In this document: positions 21,555-33,329 of the stretch, in pieces
How positions within the stretch are numbered: the first letter of the stretch is position 1
How the letters are laid out: each line of letters starts with the position of its first letter
Assembly: GCA_030248065.1 (NCBI GenBank)
Contig: JASAMV010009051.1
Location: 1 to 64,000, forward strand
Length of the DNA stretch: 64,000 bases
From: Rhynchonema sp. JSB1_4
Taxonomy: Eukaryota > Nematoda > Chromadorea > Monhysterida > Xyalidae
Direction: 5' to 3'
Notes under the pieces: generated by a model
Database searches by the model: none
Told to the model about the DNA's origin: nothing
Seen by the model: only the letters and a program-made list of their open reading frames with translations
Translations under genes and position numbers: made by a program

Positions 21555-24125
21555 CAGATGTCGCAATCGGGCCGGGTTTGGCCGGCCCGGCCCAGCCTGA
21601 GCCCTCAAATCTCCGGCCCGGCCCGAGCCAAAAGCCCAAAATCACGGCCCGGCCCTGCCCGGCCCGGCCCGATTGCGACCTCCGGTTTGTTTTTAGTTTT
21701 GTTTTTGTTGTTTTTCAGTAAAATAAGTTATTTCAGAAGCTTCGGGCTGGGGTGCCCGCCCCGGCCCGGCCCGACCCTCAAAATCTCCGGCCCGGCCCGA
21801 GCCAAAAGCCAAAAATCGCGGCACGGCCCCGCCCGGCCCGGGCCGAGGTCGGGCCGGCCCGATTGCGACCTGTGGCTTGTTTTTGGTTTTGTTTGATTGC
21901 AGAGGCAGTGTTGGAGGTGCGGGGTTTGGGGGTAGCCCCCCAGTACAGTATGTATTCCCCCGATGTCTGGCATAGTACAGTAGGTATCCCCCTTATTTTC
22001 ACCCCGGTACAGTAGATATCCCCCGATTTTGCCCCAAAAGTGCCAATTTTTGACCAAAATGGCCAAAATTAGTGTAAAATCAGTGCTTTTTGCCTCAAAT
22101 TACCCAAAATTCGCGCGCTACGCGCGCAAATACTACGTTTTCACACGATTCCAGACATAATAAAAACATTAAAAATTTTCACCCCAAAAAACAAACCCCC
22201 CCAATCCCCCTAGGCACATAACCCCCCAGGCCATCGGCTTTGGTACAGTAGGTATCCCCCCTCTCAGGGCGCGGTACAGTAGGTATCTCCCCTCCAGAGT
22301 ACCTCCAACACTATGCAGAACTGTCAATTGGGCTGGCCGGCTCGGTCGGGCCGAGGAAAACATCGGCCCGGCCCGAACAGAACGATGAGGAGAACAGAGA
22401 TATTTTCGGCTCGGTCCGGGCAGGCCTGGTGGGGGCTGGAGGTTGGCTCGGCGTAAATATTGCATAAAAATGGGAATATTTTTGAATTTGGGGATGTCGC
22501 GCCGGGCTTGTCCCCAGTGTTTGAGCTGCGGGGGGGGCTTGGAAGCGGCTACCCCGCAGGACAGTAGGTATCGTATCCCCCAACATAGAGCACCCCAAAT
22601 CCCACCTTTGCCTGCAATTTAGAAATCCCTTTTTCAGATTCACGGTATCAATCTTGAATCGCTACCAATTCACATATCGATCGCTATCAATCGTGATATT
22701 GATTCGAGATTTTATTCAGCCCTCCTATCACAAACGTACAAACCCGTACAATAAAATGGCAAAAAAGAAAAAATGGATCGGGTTTGTTCAAGGAACAAAA
22801 CAATGGACGGCAAACACACGAAAAATGGGGATGATGAGGTTGGTTGGGAAAAATTCAGCCGTTCCGGCACGTTTATTGCGTTGATATTGGTATCAGAGGT
22901 CGCAATCGGGCCGGGTTTGGCCGGTCCGGCCCGAATTTTTGGCTTAGATTTTAACCCAATTTTTGTCATAATTTTTGCGAGATTTTTTAAGCTATTTTTT
23001 GGTTGAAAATTCATTGTTTTCCATGAAAAGGTCGTCAGATAGGCAATACTGATTACTTACTTGCCGAATCCGTCAGAAATCTTAGTATTTTTGACAAAAA
23101 AATCCCTACTTTTTCAGTAAAATAAGTACCCCCCCCCGTAATCGAGCCCCCGAATGTGACCTCTGAAAAAGACCCATTTTTGCCTATGAAACCGTAAATT
23201 CATGGTTATAAGGTACCGTAAAAACTTAAATAGAGCCTCCCCCGGAGTAGAGACCGGGAGGGCTGGGCCCGGCCGGGTTTTGGCCAACTCGGGCCGGGCC
23301 GGAAATTTATTAGACCGGGCCGGGCGATTAAGTTTTATGAGAGGCTTAGGCTATTGTAATGTCCATCGGCAAGCATAATGTCAGCGGTTTTTTTGTTTCA
23401 GAATCGACGACAAGACGAAGAAAAAGTGCCGGCAAAAACATAATAAAACGACGACAAGCAAAAATGGCAAGGAACCAGAAGAATGGGTGAGACGAACGGA
23501 GAGATCAGGAACGGTTGGTTAACGCTCGGCAATTTTATTGGTTTGTTTTAATTGAACGGAGGTGTCGGCTCGAGGTGGGTAGGGCCGGCCCGGGCCGCAA
23601 ATTTGTGGAGCCGGGCTGGGTAGGTCTATACTTGCGGGCTGGAAAAAACCGTTTTTTTCGGAAACAACTGAAAAAAACCGTTTTTTTCCGAAGCCTGGAA
23701 AAACACGTTTTTATTTTTCCGAAAATTTTTCCAAGGGGCAACTTTTGAAAAAAAAAACGTTTTTTTTCAAAAATTTTCGAGAAATTTTCCAAGGTCGCGA
23801 AACGTTGTTGTCAAAACAACTGTAAATCAGTGCCAAACAGTTCAAAATGAGCATTTATCAAGCTCCAAATGCATTTATAGTCTGTTTCAGACCATTGCCA
23901 AAAATACGCAAGTATACGCAGGTCGACTGCGAGCTCTGCGTAAATGTGCTGTTTTTTAATGAAAAAGTTGCGATTCAACCCGTAGGCGTTAATCGGGTCG
24001 GGCTGAGGTTTGTTCAAGAATGCTCGGTACTAAATTTTATATCAGATTTTGGGTCAGATTGTTTGTGGTGTCAGGCTCGGCCCGGCTCGAGCGGCCAAAA
24101 CTCGGCCCGGCCCGCTTTTTGATCA
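21555..24125. repeat. Cluster of GC-rich CGGCCCGG palindromic elements
   Basis: Several short elements made of CGGCCCGGCCC words begin or end with GTCGCAATCGGGCC / GGCCCGATTGCGAC. Examples: 21558-21683 (both ends visible), 21745-21872, 22330-22460, 22896-22945, 23265-23335, 23575-23635 and 24078-24120. In between lie words like CAGTAGGTATCCCCC repeated at about 21940-22280 and 22560. No gene is supportable in this interval. Confidence 0.65.
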
Positions 24126-24440
24126 GCTTTGCTTCGTTATTTTTCGCGCATTTTTTGAAGCAATTTTGTTGGCAGGAAACCAGAGGTCACAATTGAGCTC
24201 CCCCGACCCACCTTTTGTATCGACAAAATTTTGCATCGAGCATTCCTGGTCAAATACTGTTCCTTGAGGCCGATACAAGCGGTTGAACAAACGAGAGAAC
24301 TTGTGGAATAGAACGCATGATATAAAAATTTGGGCTTTCAGTGAAAAGCGAAATAATGAAGTAAAAAAGTGGAGAGTGAGTGTGAAACTAGAACGTTCGT
24401 AAACATTGCCGAATTCTTTAGACCTTTATTTGCTTGACGG

Positions 24441-27400
24441 TTAAGCTTTCCAGAAAACAATGGCCACCAATACACTTAAGAATGCGTAAAAAAACAACAG
24501 AATAGCCACCAATACACCAAGGAAGGCATCCCAAACAACAGCGTAGGACTATATAAACATAAGTAAAAGAACAATGCACACATTATTCTGTCGTTTCAAA
24601 AAGTGACTTACAACAATTATAGTATTCCTGTAAAAAATATAGATTAAAAACAGCTACATTAATTTATAATGTGTCAAAACATGTGTGGTCACACTAATGC
24701 ACATTATGTAAAAACATGTATGTACATTGTCACAGAACATTGTGAATACAGAGAAGATTCGATACAACGAACTTCGATATCACAAATCCCGCGCTATAAC
24801 GAAAGGTTTCTTTGCTCCAAATGTCGTAATGTATTTTTCGTTCTATGTTGACATAAAAATAAAGAGCGGCTTATTTAAAAATTTTGTGACCTTCAAGCAG
24901 CAGTTATTGACCATAAATTGCTGATATAAATGCAAACACAAATTAGAGACATTGCAACGCAAAATAACACAGTGCCAGACTTGGAACAGAATCAGACAAC
25001 AAGACAATACGAATAGTGTCAACGAAAAGGATCACATCGGAACATAAAACAGACATCCAGAATAGCTGCATCATGAACACTTTGCCAAGTGGTGTAGTGC
25101 AGATTGACACTGCAACCTAAAAAATTGGAAGATTTTTTTGTCCGGTCCATGATAGGCATTCTGGGTCTGGGTTTATTCAAACCAGGAATGCCTTTTTGAC
25201 CAAGAAAGCTTTATATTGTCGTTGGTATTCCGGATCTAAATTTCGAAAGAAGATTTAGAAGTGGCTGAAGTGAATGGGAAGAGTGGGTGGCAATTAAAGC
25301 ACTTCGAGGTGTGCGTGGCAACGTGGTATCGCCTTCATCTGGGAGAATTCCATGTAGTTTTTGAACAAGAAGCAGCAGCTTTTTGACCAAGAGTGCTCGC
25401 TACAAAGCTTTATATTGACTTTGGTAAATATTTTGGATCTAATTGTCTAGCAACGATTTAGCAGTGGCTGAGGTGAATGGGAAGGGTAGGTGACAATTAA
25501 GACACTTCGAGGGCATCGCGCAGCGATGCCCGAGGAGTGTGCGTGGCAATGTGGTTTTACCCTTGAACTGGGAGAAACTAGGAAAAAAGAGCGTAAACAG
25601 GCTTACGGAATTATGCAACATCCGTAACTAAACCTGGCCTAGACTTCTGACGGTACAATGGGGAGAAACAAGTCTAACCGTATACTTATGACGGTACAAT
25701 GGGGAGAAACAAGGATTATCGAGCAACAGTTATGCGGTCCGACCACGTGATGTAGAAAAAATGGCGTTGCATAGTTCCGGCGCCCGCTCGGGGGAGGCGT
25801 AAACGCACAGTGCCGTGTTACATTGGGGGTTAGTCAAAACTTCGTACAACAGCGCAGAACACTTGTGTGCACTTGCACTTACATTTGTGCTTGTCTGTTA
25901 CCTGATGGAAAACCATGATATGAAAATGAAAAGAGGAAAGTGTCAACAAGGGTTGCCTTGTGAAACCGTGTGTTCAACCCAACGCTAAGCCGTGTGTATT
26001 TAATAGCCAGGGATTTTGTGCTTTTTTTGTCTGGTCTGACAATCCGCATCTTATTCATACGAACTAATTAGCTTGTCCAAAAAGCCAACTGATGATTATT
26101 AGCGAGTTGAACAAATCGATTCCGTGAAGTTGCATAAGAATCGGGATAATAAGACCTAATATACATAGTAAATGTGATAATGGGTGCTATTGTGGGATTA
26201 TGTGGCGGGTGAAATCATGCAGCACTTGTTTCTCACACTGACTAATGATAAGAAGTAAAATGAAAGGTGTGTAATTGCGCTAGAAGATTGTGTTCTGTTA
26301 CTGAAAAAATGGTACTGAAAGAAGCGGAAATGGACAAAAAACCGATGGGGTGCCGAACACCGAGCGGGCGCCGGAACTATGCAACGCCATTTTTTCTACA
26401 TCACGTGGTCGGACCGCATAACTGTTGCTCGATAATCCTTGTTTCTCCCCATTGTACCGTCATAAGTATACGGTTAGACTTGTTTCTCCCCATTGTACCG
26501 TCAGAAGTCTAGGCTAGGTTTAGTTACGGATGTTGCATAATTCCGTAAGCCTGTTTAGGCTCTTTTTTCCTAGTGTTACCATCAGCAGGCAACCACGCTG
26601 GCTTTTCTCGCACCCAGCTTTCGACGGAGCTTACAGTATAGTCCGTCCACCAGCTCATGGCACTTTGTGTTGCTGCTGGCTGGTTAGTTCCCTTCCTCCA
26701 CGTTCTAATGAAAGAGAAATTGAGTGTGACCGATTTTGCAAAAAATTTAATAAAATAACAAAATGTGTCGAAAAAGATTGAATTCGATCAAATTTAAAAT
26801 TAAATTGAATTAAAACCGATAAAACACGTCGATTTCATAAAAACCACAATCTTGGAGCAAAAGCAATTTTTTTTCGGAATCTCAATTTCTCTTTCATTAG
26901 AACGTGGAGGAACTGAACAAGTTGGCCAGCAGCATCACAAAGTGACATGAGCTGATGGACGGACTATACACCCAACGCAAGATCTCACCGTTTTGAAAAA
27001 CATCAGCCGTGTAGTCTTCAAGAGCAGTTGCAAGTGCCGTATGTTTTTTCCAGCACTTTCTGAAGTGAGGGGGAGTTCGATTTTTTCACGTGCATTTCAG
27101 GAAAGCATGAAGGTGTTTGAAACTAAGCAGATTTAGATTAATCGAATCTCATGAAGGGGAGTAGAATGACGAAAAATACATGTGATCGACTAAATCTGAA
27201 CCCACAAGCCTGCTGGTATACGAGCATTACCAGGAAATGAGGTCCAAGTTTAGTTTGTACGGTTCGAACGGGATCCCGCTCCCAAATCAATTACCGAATG
27301 GTTTTTGAGTCCCGGTCCGGATAGTGAGCTCTGTATGTTTAGGACCGGCTGCCTCTGGGGTCGAATGTATTTATGATTCCAGGCCTGATGTTGAGCGTGT

Positions 27401-28082
27401 GATATGGTCCGCCTGTGCCACCCGTGCACCATGTGTGTTCGCTGGGTGGCTTTGTGTTATCGCTCGCGCTCACGTTATGATCAGTCATGCCTTGTTCGTG
27501 CAGTTATTTGGTCTGCATAGGTATTAGTCCTTCAAGCCCGCCTGTCACGGACGCGTAGTTCAGCTGGTTACAACAGTCGGAGGGAAGAGATCAACCCCCA
27601 AATTTGGAGGAACAAATAAGTCCATAAAAATGGGCAGTACAAAGAAAAATTATACCCATGCGCAGCCTTATTGAACTTTTTCTGACCATGTCTGGCTGGG
27701 TGCCGACTTCATCTGTGCAAACAACGCCAATCATGAACTGTTTAGTGCATTCTGACATACAGTACTGTACTATGCAGTCATGTGAACATGCATGGCTTAT
27801 GCCGGGCCACACACGAACAGTTTGCCAGCTGAAAAGGTAATGGTCGTTTATCAATAACTGACCATAACGGTCCCATTACTAGGCAGCAGCATAAATTGAT
27901 TTTATCTTTATCGGCACAGGCGACCCGTGTTTATGGAAAAACGAACACCAGATATCGTATAAGCATCCATCTGCGCAGTATGCAATGGTGTAATGGTTCT
28001 TATCACGTGGTTTTCTGATTATGAGCACACCAGGCTGAGGCAACTGAACACAGCGTACACCAGCAGCAGCGTCTGAGGACAT
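24441..28082 (-). CDS. Putative multi-exon membrane protein; 3' exons better supported than 5' exons
   Basis: Candidate exons on the minus strand: 28082-27880, 27828-27656, 25109-25001, 24627-24612 and 24548-24441. Phases agree (2, 1, 2, 0). The last exon encodes a long hydrophobic segment (FLGVLVAILLFFYAFLSVLV) ending FWKA-stop, followed 11 bp later by AATAAA (24425-24430). The exon at 25109 encodes another membrane segment (MMQLFWMSVLCSDVILFV). The fourth exon is a 16-nt microexon. The first two exons encode a soluble, cysteine-containing region (CSHDCIVQYCMSEC). Joining them across a 2.5-kb repeat-filled intron is inference; they could be a separate gene. No family is recognised. The start lies 75 bp from the divergent start at 28157. 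Confidence 0.4.
25185..25566. repeat. Tandem duplication of about 190 bp
   Basis: 25192-25345 and 25388-25565 share order and text: TTTTTGACCAAGA, AAGCTTTATATTG, GATCTAA, ATTTAG-AGTGGCTGA-GTGAATGGGAAG, CACTTCGAGG. The two copies differ at many sites. Confidence 0.65.
25568..26573. mobile_element. 1-kb element with 220-bp inverted terminal repeats
   Basis: The left arm 25568-25800 (CTAGGAAAAAAGAGCGTAAA...) is mirrored by the right arm 26345-26573, ending CTCTTTTTTCCTAG. Both arms contain two GACGGTACAATGGGGAGAAAC boxes. The 540-bp centre has no credible gene. It is a large foldback/MITE inserted in the presumed intron of the minus-strand gene. Confidence 0.8.
26639..26966. mobile_element. Palindromic MITE with TATAGTCCGTCC ends, copy 1
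   Basis: Ends TATAGTCCGTCCA and its inverse; arms of about 100 bp pair through GCTCATGGCACTTTGTG and CCACGTTCTAATGAAAGAGA. The centre is AT-rich. A near-identical copy lies at 62181-62507. Target duplication is probably TA, as in Tc1/mariner-derived MITEs. Confidence 0.82.
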
Positions 28083-28156
28083 TCTAAAGGAGCTTTTGTT
28101 TGTTTTCCCAATCTCGGAGCAACATGTTTGCTCACATTTCTTCCACAGGGTTCATC

Positions 28157-30582
28157 ATGGTTGGAGTGAACAAAATTGCGTTTGGCAAAGTGGAGAAGCA
28201 ACTGCCGGATTTGAATTCAGCAGAGAGCAACGATCAACCGGCGGTGGAGGATCACATGAAGCATCGATGCTGTTGCGGGCTTATGCATGTCCGAACGGGC
28301 GCACTGACTATCGCCTGGATGGGGGTTAGATGTGTCTCATTGCTCCCCCCAGTCACTCCAGAGATGTTTTGGCAACCACGCTCTGCCAGTGCGGCACCGG
28401 TTGAGCAGCGAGCAGCCCTGGTGCCGTTTGGTGTTTTCCGAATCGGCCACCTGCGGGTTTATTTGGGACACATTTGTTGCTTGAAAACAGACGCATGTCC
28501 CAAACGAACGCCCAAAGAGGTTTATGTTGCAGAATGAAAGCAGTGTTCCATGCGGTAATAGAGGGAGAGGGGAAGGTGGGGGACAATCGCACTCCTCCGG
28601 TTGTAAATTCCATCACACACACAAATTCAGATCGTGGCGTTTCTTCTGTGCGCAATGTCTCTGTGTGCCACAATGTCGTTGTTGTCAGTCGGCAAGGTCG
28701 AGGCAGAGAACACGTTGCGTCATACGGACATGATGGTTTGGCACGCACAACACGCCATGGTTAAGGACTCGTTCAAGTTGCGTTGCGGGATCGACGCTGT
28801 CATCAGATTGTTGTTCTGTCAGTTTTAATGTTTTTAACTTAGCTTTGTACTAGACGGGACCCGTGCCTACGGCCCGGCTACAGCGCCGCAACCGTGCCGT
28901 GCCACCCCCCCCCCCGAAAACCAGTTATAGCATATACCCAAAGCTACCCGTGAAAATTGACCCGTCCGCACCTCCGAGGGAGGGGGCCACAGACACACAC
29001 ATACATACAGTACATACGTCTTCCTGTTTTAGCAGTATTGATATTTAGCTTTAGTTCTCAGACTCGGAATTCCAGGAGTGGAATGTTCACGAAAGACTGT
29101 ACGCTACGCTTGTCTTACGAGTTCGTTGTTCGTGTTGGTGACGCTTTGAAAATTTTTGACATATAAAAACTGATTTTCTCATTCATCCGCAGCAAACCGT
29201 ATATTTATAATTCGAAACTTTACAACGACTGACAATGGTGGTCTAACAACGAACCTTGGCATGTACTGCAGTGGTCAAATCATTTCGTCAAATCACTTTG
29301 TAAAGTCATCAACTAACCCCGAATGCCATGTGTATTATTTGTTGCGCTCATTTGGGGCTGCTGTGAGTTGACGAAGTGACCTGGGTTTACCACTGTAATA
29401 TCATCCCGAACTTTGGCGAAAACCACTTTTGAAATAAACCAGGTTCCATTGCAAAAATTTTGCTTTTGAAACATCTGCAGGTCAGTGCGGTGCGTGGTTG
29501 TTGTACAGCGTGGTGATGGTGTTCTGCCACGTGGCACTCCTTGTCGGCGTCTACAAACAGTCACGCGCTTGGCTGCGACCATACACCCTGTGTACCTGCA
29601 TTGGTGGTGTGCTCTGCACAATCTTGTTCGTCGGTTTCATCATTGTCGATGTTTCATTGTTGAGCGAGATCACAAAGGACTATAACGAGGTATGACATTG
29701 TAGTAGCAAGTATGTATACGGGGTATTCATTTGAAATAGATGAGACATATGCAATTTTTACAATTGTTACACTCGCAGTTTTACAAATCCAAATGTTACT
29801 TTGTTTATTGGGTGATAATTTCGAAACGGTGTAAAGGTCAGTTGGGTGCAGAGGTCGGTGGAAAGCTTGGTGGGAGAAAGTTGCATGCACATGTCGCCAA
29901 ATGCCCTCATCACTCATACTATTGTCATTTCTGACATGATATCTGAATGCTGCTCAAATCACTTGATCGTGGTGACACAAACATCTGAGGCGCTTCGTGT
30001 ACGAGTGAGATTGGCAGGGGGCAGGGGCACACGGAAATCGATAAACCATCCGAGCCAGGCTGCCGAACACCCAGGCATATGCGCGCACTGCACCATTGAA
30101 TTCGCCCCTTTCGCAGAGTCTGCAAGCCTTGCATTCGTTGATATATACAAAGGTCACCAGCGCAGGGCAGGCCGTCTTAGCCCTAATTATGTACTTGCTC
30201 GGATATCCGCACCAGCAACAATTTCAATCACCAATTTTCAGTACATCAAACTCAACGACATCAATGAACCTCGTTGGCCGCACGCGGAGATCAGCACAAT
30301 TGGCCTCGGTGCCTTGTTCGCGATTGGAGTGGGACTCGTGGCTTTGGCAGTGGAGGTACTACTACTATGTTTCGGTTTGGTATTTCTTGCCACCCTTAGT
30401 TCTCCACCAGCTTTTTTGTTGAAACTTTCTGCCGGATGTCCTGAAAGTAATGTTGCACATACGTTCAGATGGCATTCGTTATGGTTGTGAGCAAGTTCTC
30501 CCGTTATTTGCGTGAAAAAGTGGAAATCAACCAGAAATCCGATGATGTGATGTATTGGTTTAATTTGGACGTGTTCGTTTGA
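28157..30582 (+). CDS. Four-transmembrane protein, LAPTM4-like
   Basis: Five exons with agreeing phases: 28157-28324, 28631-28817, 29481-29689, 30242-30355 and 30469-30582; 263 residues. The N-terminal cytoplasmic part ends in a cysteine cluster next to the first helix (RCCCGLMHVRTGALTIAWMG), which resembles the start of LAPTM4-family lysosomal four-helix proteins. Helices lie at about residues 48-75, 120-140, 150-180 and 203-230. A poly(A) signal AATAAA follows at about 30702. An acceptor-like TTCTTCCACAG ends 9 bp before the ATG, compatible with a 5' UTR intron or spliced-leader addition. LAPTM proteins act in lysosomal membranes; that role is inferred from similarity only. The fourth exon overlaps a longer chance frame that should be ignored. 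Confidence 0.75.
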
Positions 30583-30892
30583 AAAAGAGGTGACACTTGA
30601 GTTGAATTATGCATGAATATGATATGGTCACCGTTTTCTAATTCTGAAAGTACATATACTCACAGCTGCAAAACAAAGCTATAACTAAATTTTTGTACTT
30701 AATAAATGCTTCAGTTATCATTATTCCAGATGACATTCATTTTACCATATCGTTTCTTGTATTGTGTGTGTGCGATTTGCACCGTTGCTGTACTGTGTAT
30801 AAAACGTCAGAGTCGTAAGACAGACGGGCAAGCTCAAACATCAAAAAGCCGAGTATTCATTCAAATTGTTATTCAACCACACCCATGAAACA

Positions 30893-30970
30893 TTTGCAGG
30901 CGAGAGCGGTTTATGGTTGTTGTACAGCGTGGTGATGGTGTTCTGTCATGTGGCACTCCTTTTCGGCGTA
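30893..30970 (+). pseudogene. Duplicated start of the third LAPTM-like exon, broken by a MITE
   Basis: Sequence 30893-30968 repeats the acceptor and first 60-odd bases of exon 29481 (GTTGTACAGCGTGGTGATGGTGTTCTG is shared) with some changes, then stops at TA followed by CCGGAGTTTTCCAC, the end of a dispersed MITE. It is a relic of a partial tandem duplication of the gene. Confidence 0.8.
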
Positions 30971-31066
30971 CCGGAGTTTTCCACTTAAAGCCCCGGGGGC
31001 TCTATGCGGAAATTGGTGGGAAATGGACCCTCCGACCAGAAAGAAAAAATCCAATTAGAGCCAATG
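30969..31066. mobile_element. CCGGAG-type MITE fragment fused to another repeat
   Basis: Starts TACCGGAGTTTTCCACTTA and contains GGGTCCATTTCCC-type text inverted as GGGAAATGGACCC. It breaks off at about 31066, where the repeat also found at 20434-20710 begins. Confidence 0.7.
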
Positions 31067-31071
31067 CCTCT

Positions 31072-31320
31072 TCACGCCCAGGTTTTTCAGGCCAGGTTCG
31101 ATTCGACTCAATCACCCGGACCCGGGTACCCAACTTCTCTGCCCGCGAGCCGGCCGTGTCCCAAGAGAAAATGGCAAAAGATACTGAGCACCCAGCTCAT
31201 GGGTCCGGAAGCGCGCACTGCGGCCCTAAATCCACACCCGGTGCTTGCGCCATCCCCTTCTAATTTTCGGCCGTTTTGTTCGTTTTTTTGTCTGTTTCTT
31301 GCCACTTTCGGTGAAATTTC
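31072..31320. repeat. Dispersed repeat, copy 2 (see 20434-20710)
   Basis: Same orientation and word order as 20434-20710. No terminal repeats are visible. Confidence 0.7.
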
Positions 31321-32349
31321 GCGGTGAAATCTCATTCAACAAGCGGCTGATGGGGATTTCGTGTCACAAAACTTGCTTGTTCAAATCACAGGTACGGCGA
31401 TAATTGTGAAAGATGCGTGTACATTAATCGTTTTTATCTTGCGCTTATGTTTAATTCGCCGATTTTAAGCCAAATACTACACAAAATACGCTCATGCGCG
31501 CGTGGCGCGCGAAAATGTTACACTTTTGTGAATATTCGTCGTGAAGTCACTTCAAGGTGCCGGTTCATTTGATTTTTCATCTTTTTCTGGCATTCGTCTT
31601 CACACTTTTGTCGTTGTGACTTCTGTCATGTGTGTGTCGATACTGGATGCAAACAATAAATTGAATTGTGAAGTGTTTCTTCTGGCTGCGGAAGGTTGAC
31701 AGTTTTCCAGAGCGCACTGTTTGAACTGGAGTTGAGACTGAAGTGACACGCATCAGTCACAAAACGGTCATAAATTTACTCACCACCAGGCTGCAGTACA
31801 CAGGTGTGCTGTATGTGTGTGCAAGAGGCACCCTGATCTAGCAAGATGCACGTGCATTATTATTGCTTGTCTCTGCTCACTGTGTGTGTGTGTTTTTGCA
31901 CACGCAAAGAACAAACATGGGCACACTGCAGCAGTATTGATTAATTATGCAACGCTACCAACACCATTCTGTTTCACCGACCCACCTAAATAATAAAAGC
32001 AATCTTTAGACGACCGCTCAGCACAGCTCCTGGCCCACAGGAGTGCGCGCTGTAAAGCAAGAGCACAACAAGCGAAACAACACCACACTAGGAGGCGTAC
32101 GTTGTAGACGAGGACTGGGGATGAGATGGGTCGGCTTCCAGCTGACACCGCTCTTAGGCCTGTGCACCCAGTTCAAATCCAACGTCGTCTCATGCGCAGC
32201 TTTTTGCAATTTTTAAGTTTGCCGTTATTTTCTGGAAATTGTTTGCTGAGTATTTTCTGATGTTTTGTCTCATTTTTGTTGAAAGATTTGGTTGGCCCTG
32301 TTTCCAAAGTTACAATCAGAAAACAAAATCACCAAAAACATATCTCGGC
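31321..32349. other. No gene recognised
   Basis: Contains an AT-rich stretch with GCGCGCG words near 31495-31510 and TG repeats near 31885. No frame has support. Confidence 0.3.
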
Positions 32350-32781
32350 ACCGGCTCTACGCGGAAATTGGTGGGAAATGGACCCTCCGACCAGAAAGAA
32401 AAAATCCAATTAGAGCCCCCGGGGGCTTTAAATGGAAACGTTTCCACTTACAGCCCTCGGGGGCTTTAAGCGGAAAACTGGGTGTTTTCATTGTTATCAG
32501 TAGGGACACTTTAGGCCAGCATTTCGACATTCTGATACCATATTTCAACCTGATTGTGAGGATCTTCATTTAAATGTGGCAAAACGTTGGTAAAACAACA
32601 GAAAAGTGCGGTATTTTGGTCATTCTTACACTAGTTTAAACTATTTTGGCAAGTTTACTGTTCGATGTAAAATCAATGGCCCGTAAAAAAATAAATTCAA
32701 TTAGTGCCCCCGGGGGCTTTAAGTGGAAAATTTTCCGCTTAGAGCCCCCGAGGGCTCTACTTTAAGTGGAAAACTCCGGTA
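32350..32781. mobile_element. CCGGAG-type MITE, nearly full length, left end deleted
   Basis: Matches 63167-63628 in inverse orientation over its whole length (for example AAACCATT-free core GTAAAATCAATGGCC versus its inverse). The right end is complete: GTGGAAAACTCCGG-TA. GCCCCCGGGGGC words occur several times. Confidence 0.78.
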
Positions 32782-33329
32782 TGTGGTTTAATAGCTACTT
32801 TGGGTTCATTGACGAAGCTCTGCTCAAAACACTGTGATGCCAGCCTTCATATACTGTAGTTAACATGGGCGAACCTCGGGATCAAGATCTGTGACGCGTT
32901 GCTATGTATCTCTTTTGTAGCACCCACCCGGACAAGTCGCAAACGCCTGTTACGTCCGTAAGCCTCACCCACCTCTTATTCACTCTTTCTCTACTGTTCA
33001 TATCTGTCTGGCTATGCGTTACCCGTTAGTTACTTGAAATGCTTTCGCATTTTAAAACAAAAACTGGCACAAGGGAACGTCTTTAGTACATATACGTAAT
33101 ACATGTCGCATACAATTTACAAGTCAGACAAGCAAAGTCCGTTGGTACAAGTGTTTGAAAATCATTAACATTCAAACAAAAAACGCGCAGCTGAACAAAT
33201 TTTCTGAACATGCCTTGCAGCAACCAAAATAATATACGAGTCATTATTTGAACACTCATCCACCAATGGAACCACGCGTTTGAATATTTTAATTTCAACA
33301 AAAATGTTCAACGAATCGATTAACATATA
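32782..33329. other. No gene recognised
   Basis: 5' flank of the first iGluR-like gene. I see no clear TATA box or other site. Confidence 0.3.

Noticed and set aside
27550..27600. Possible tRNA gene on the plus strand
   Set aside because: A-box-like TAGTTCAGCTGGTTA is present, but the B box and pairing arms are missing.
28353..28748. Minus-strand frame of 131 codons
   Set aside because: Overlaps an intron and exon 2 of the LAPTM-like gene, no motif, and the sense model is phase-consistent.
29846..30490. Plus-strand frame of 214 codons across a LAPTM-like intron
   Set aside because: It crosses exon 4 (30242-30355) in the same frame but extends into flanking intron sequence; the exon limits are set by splice sites and helix continuity.
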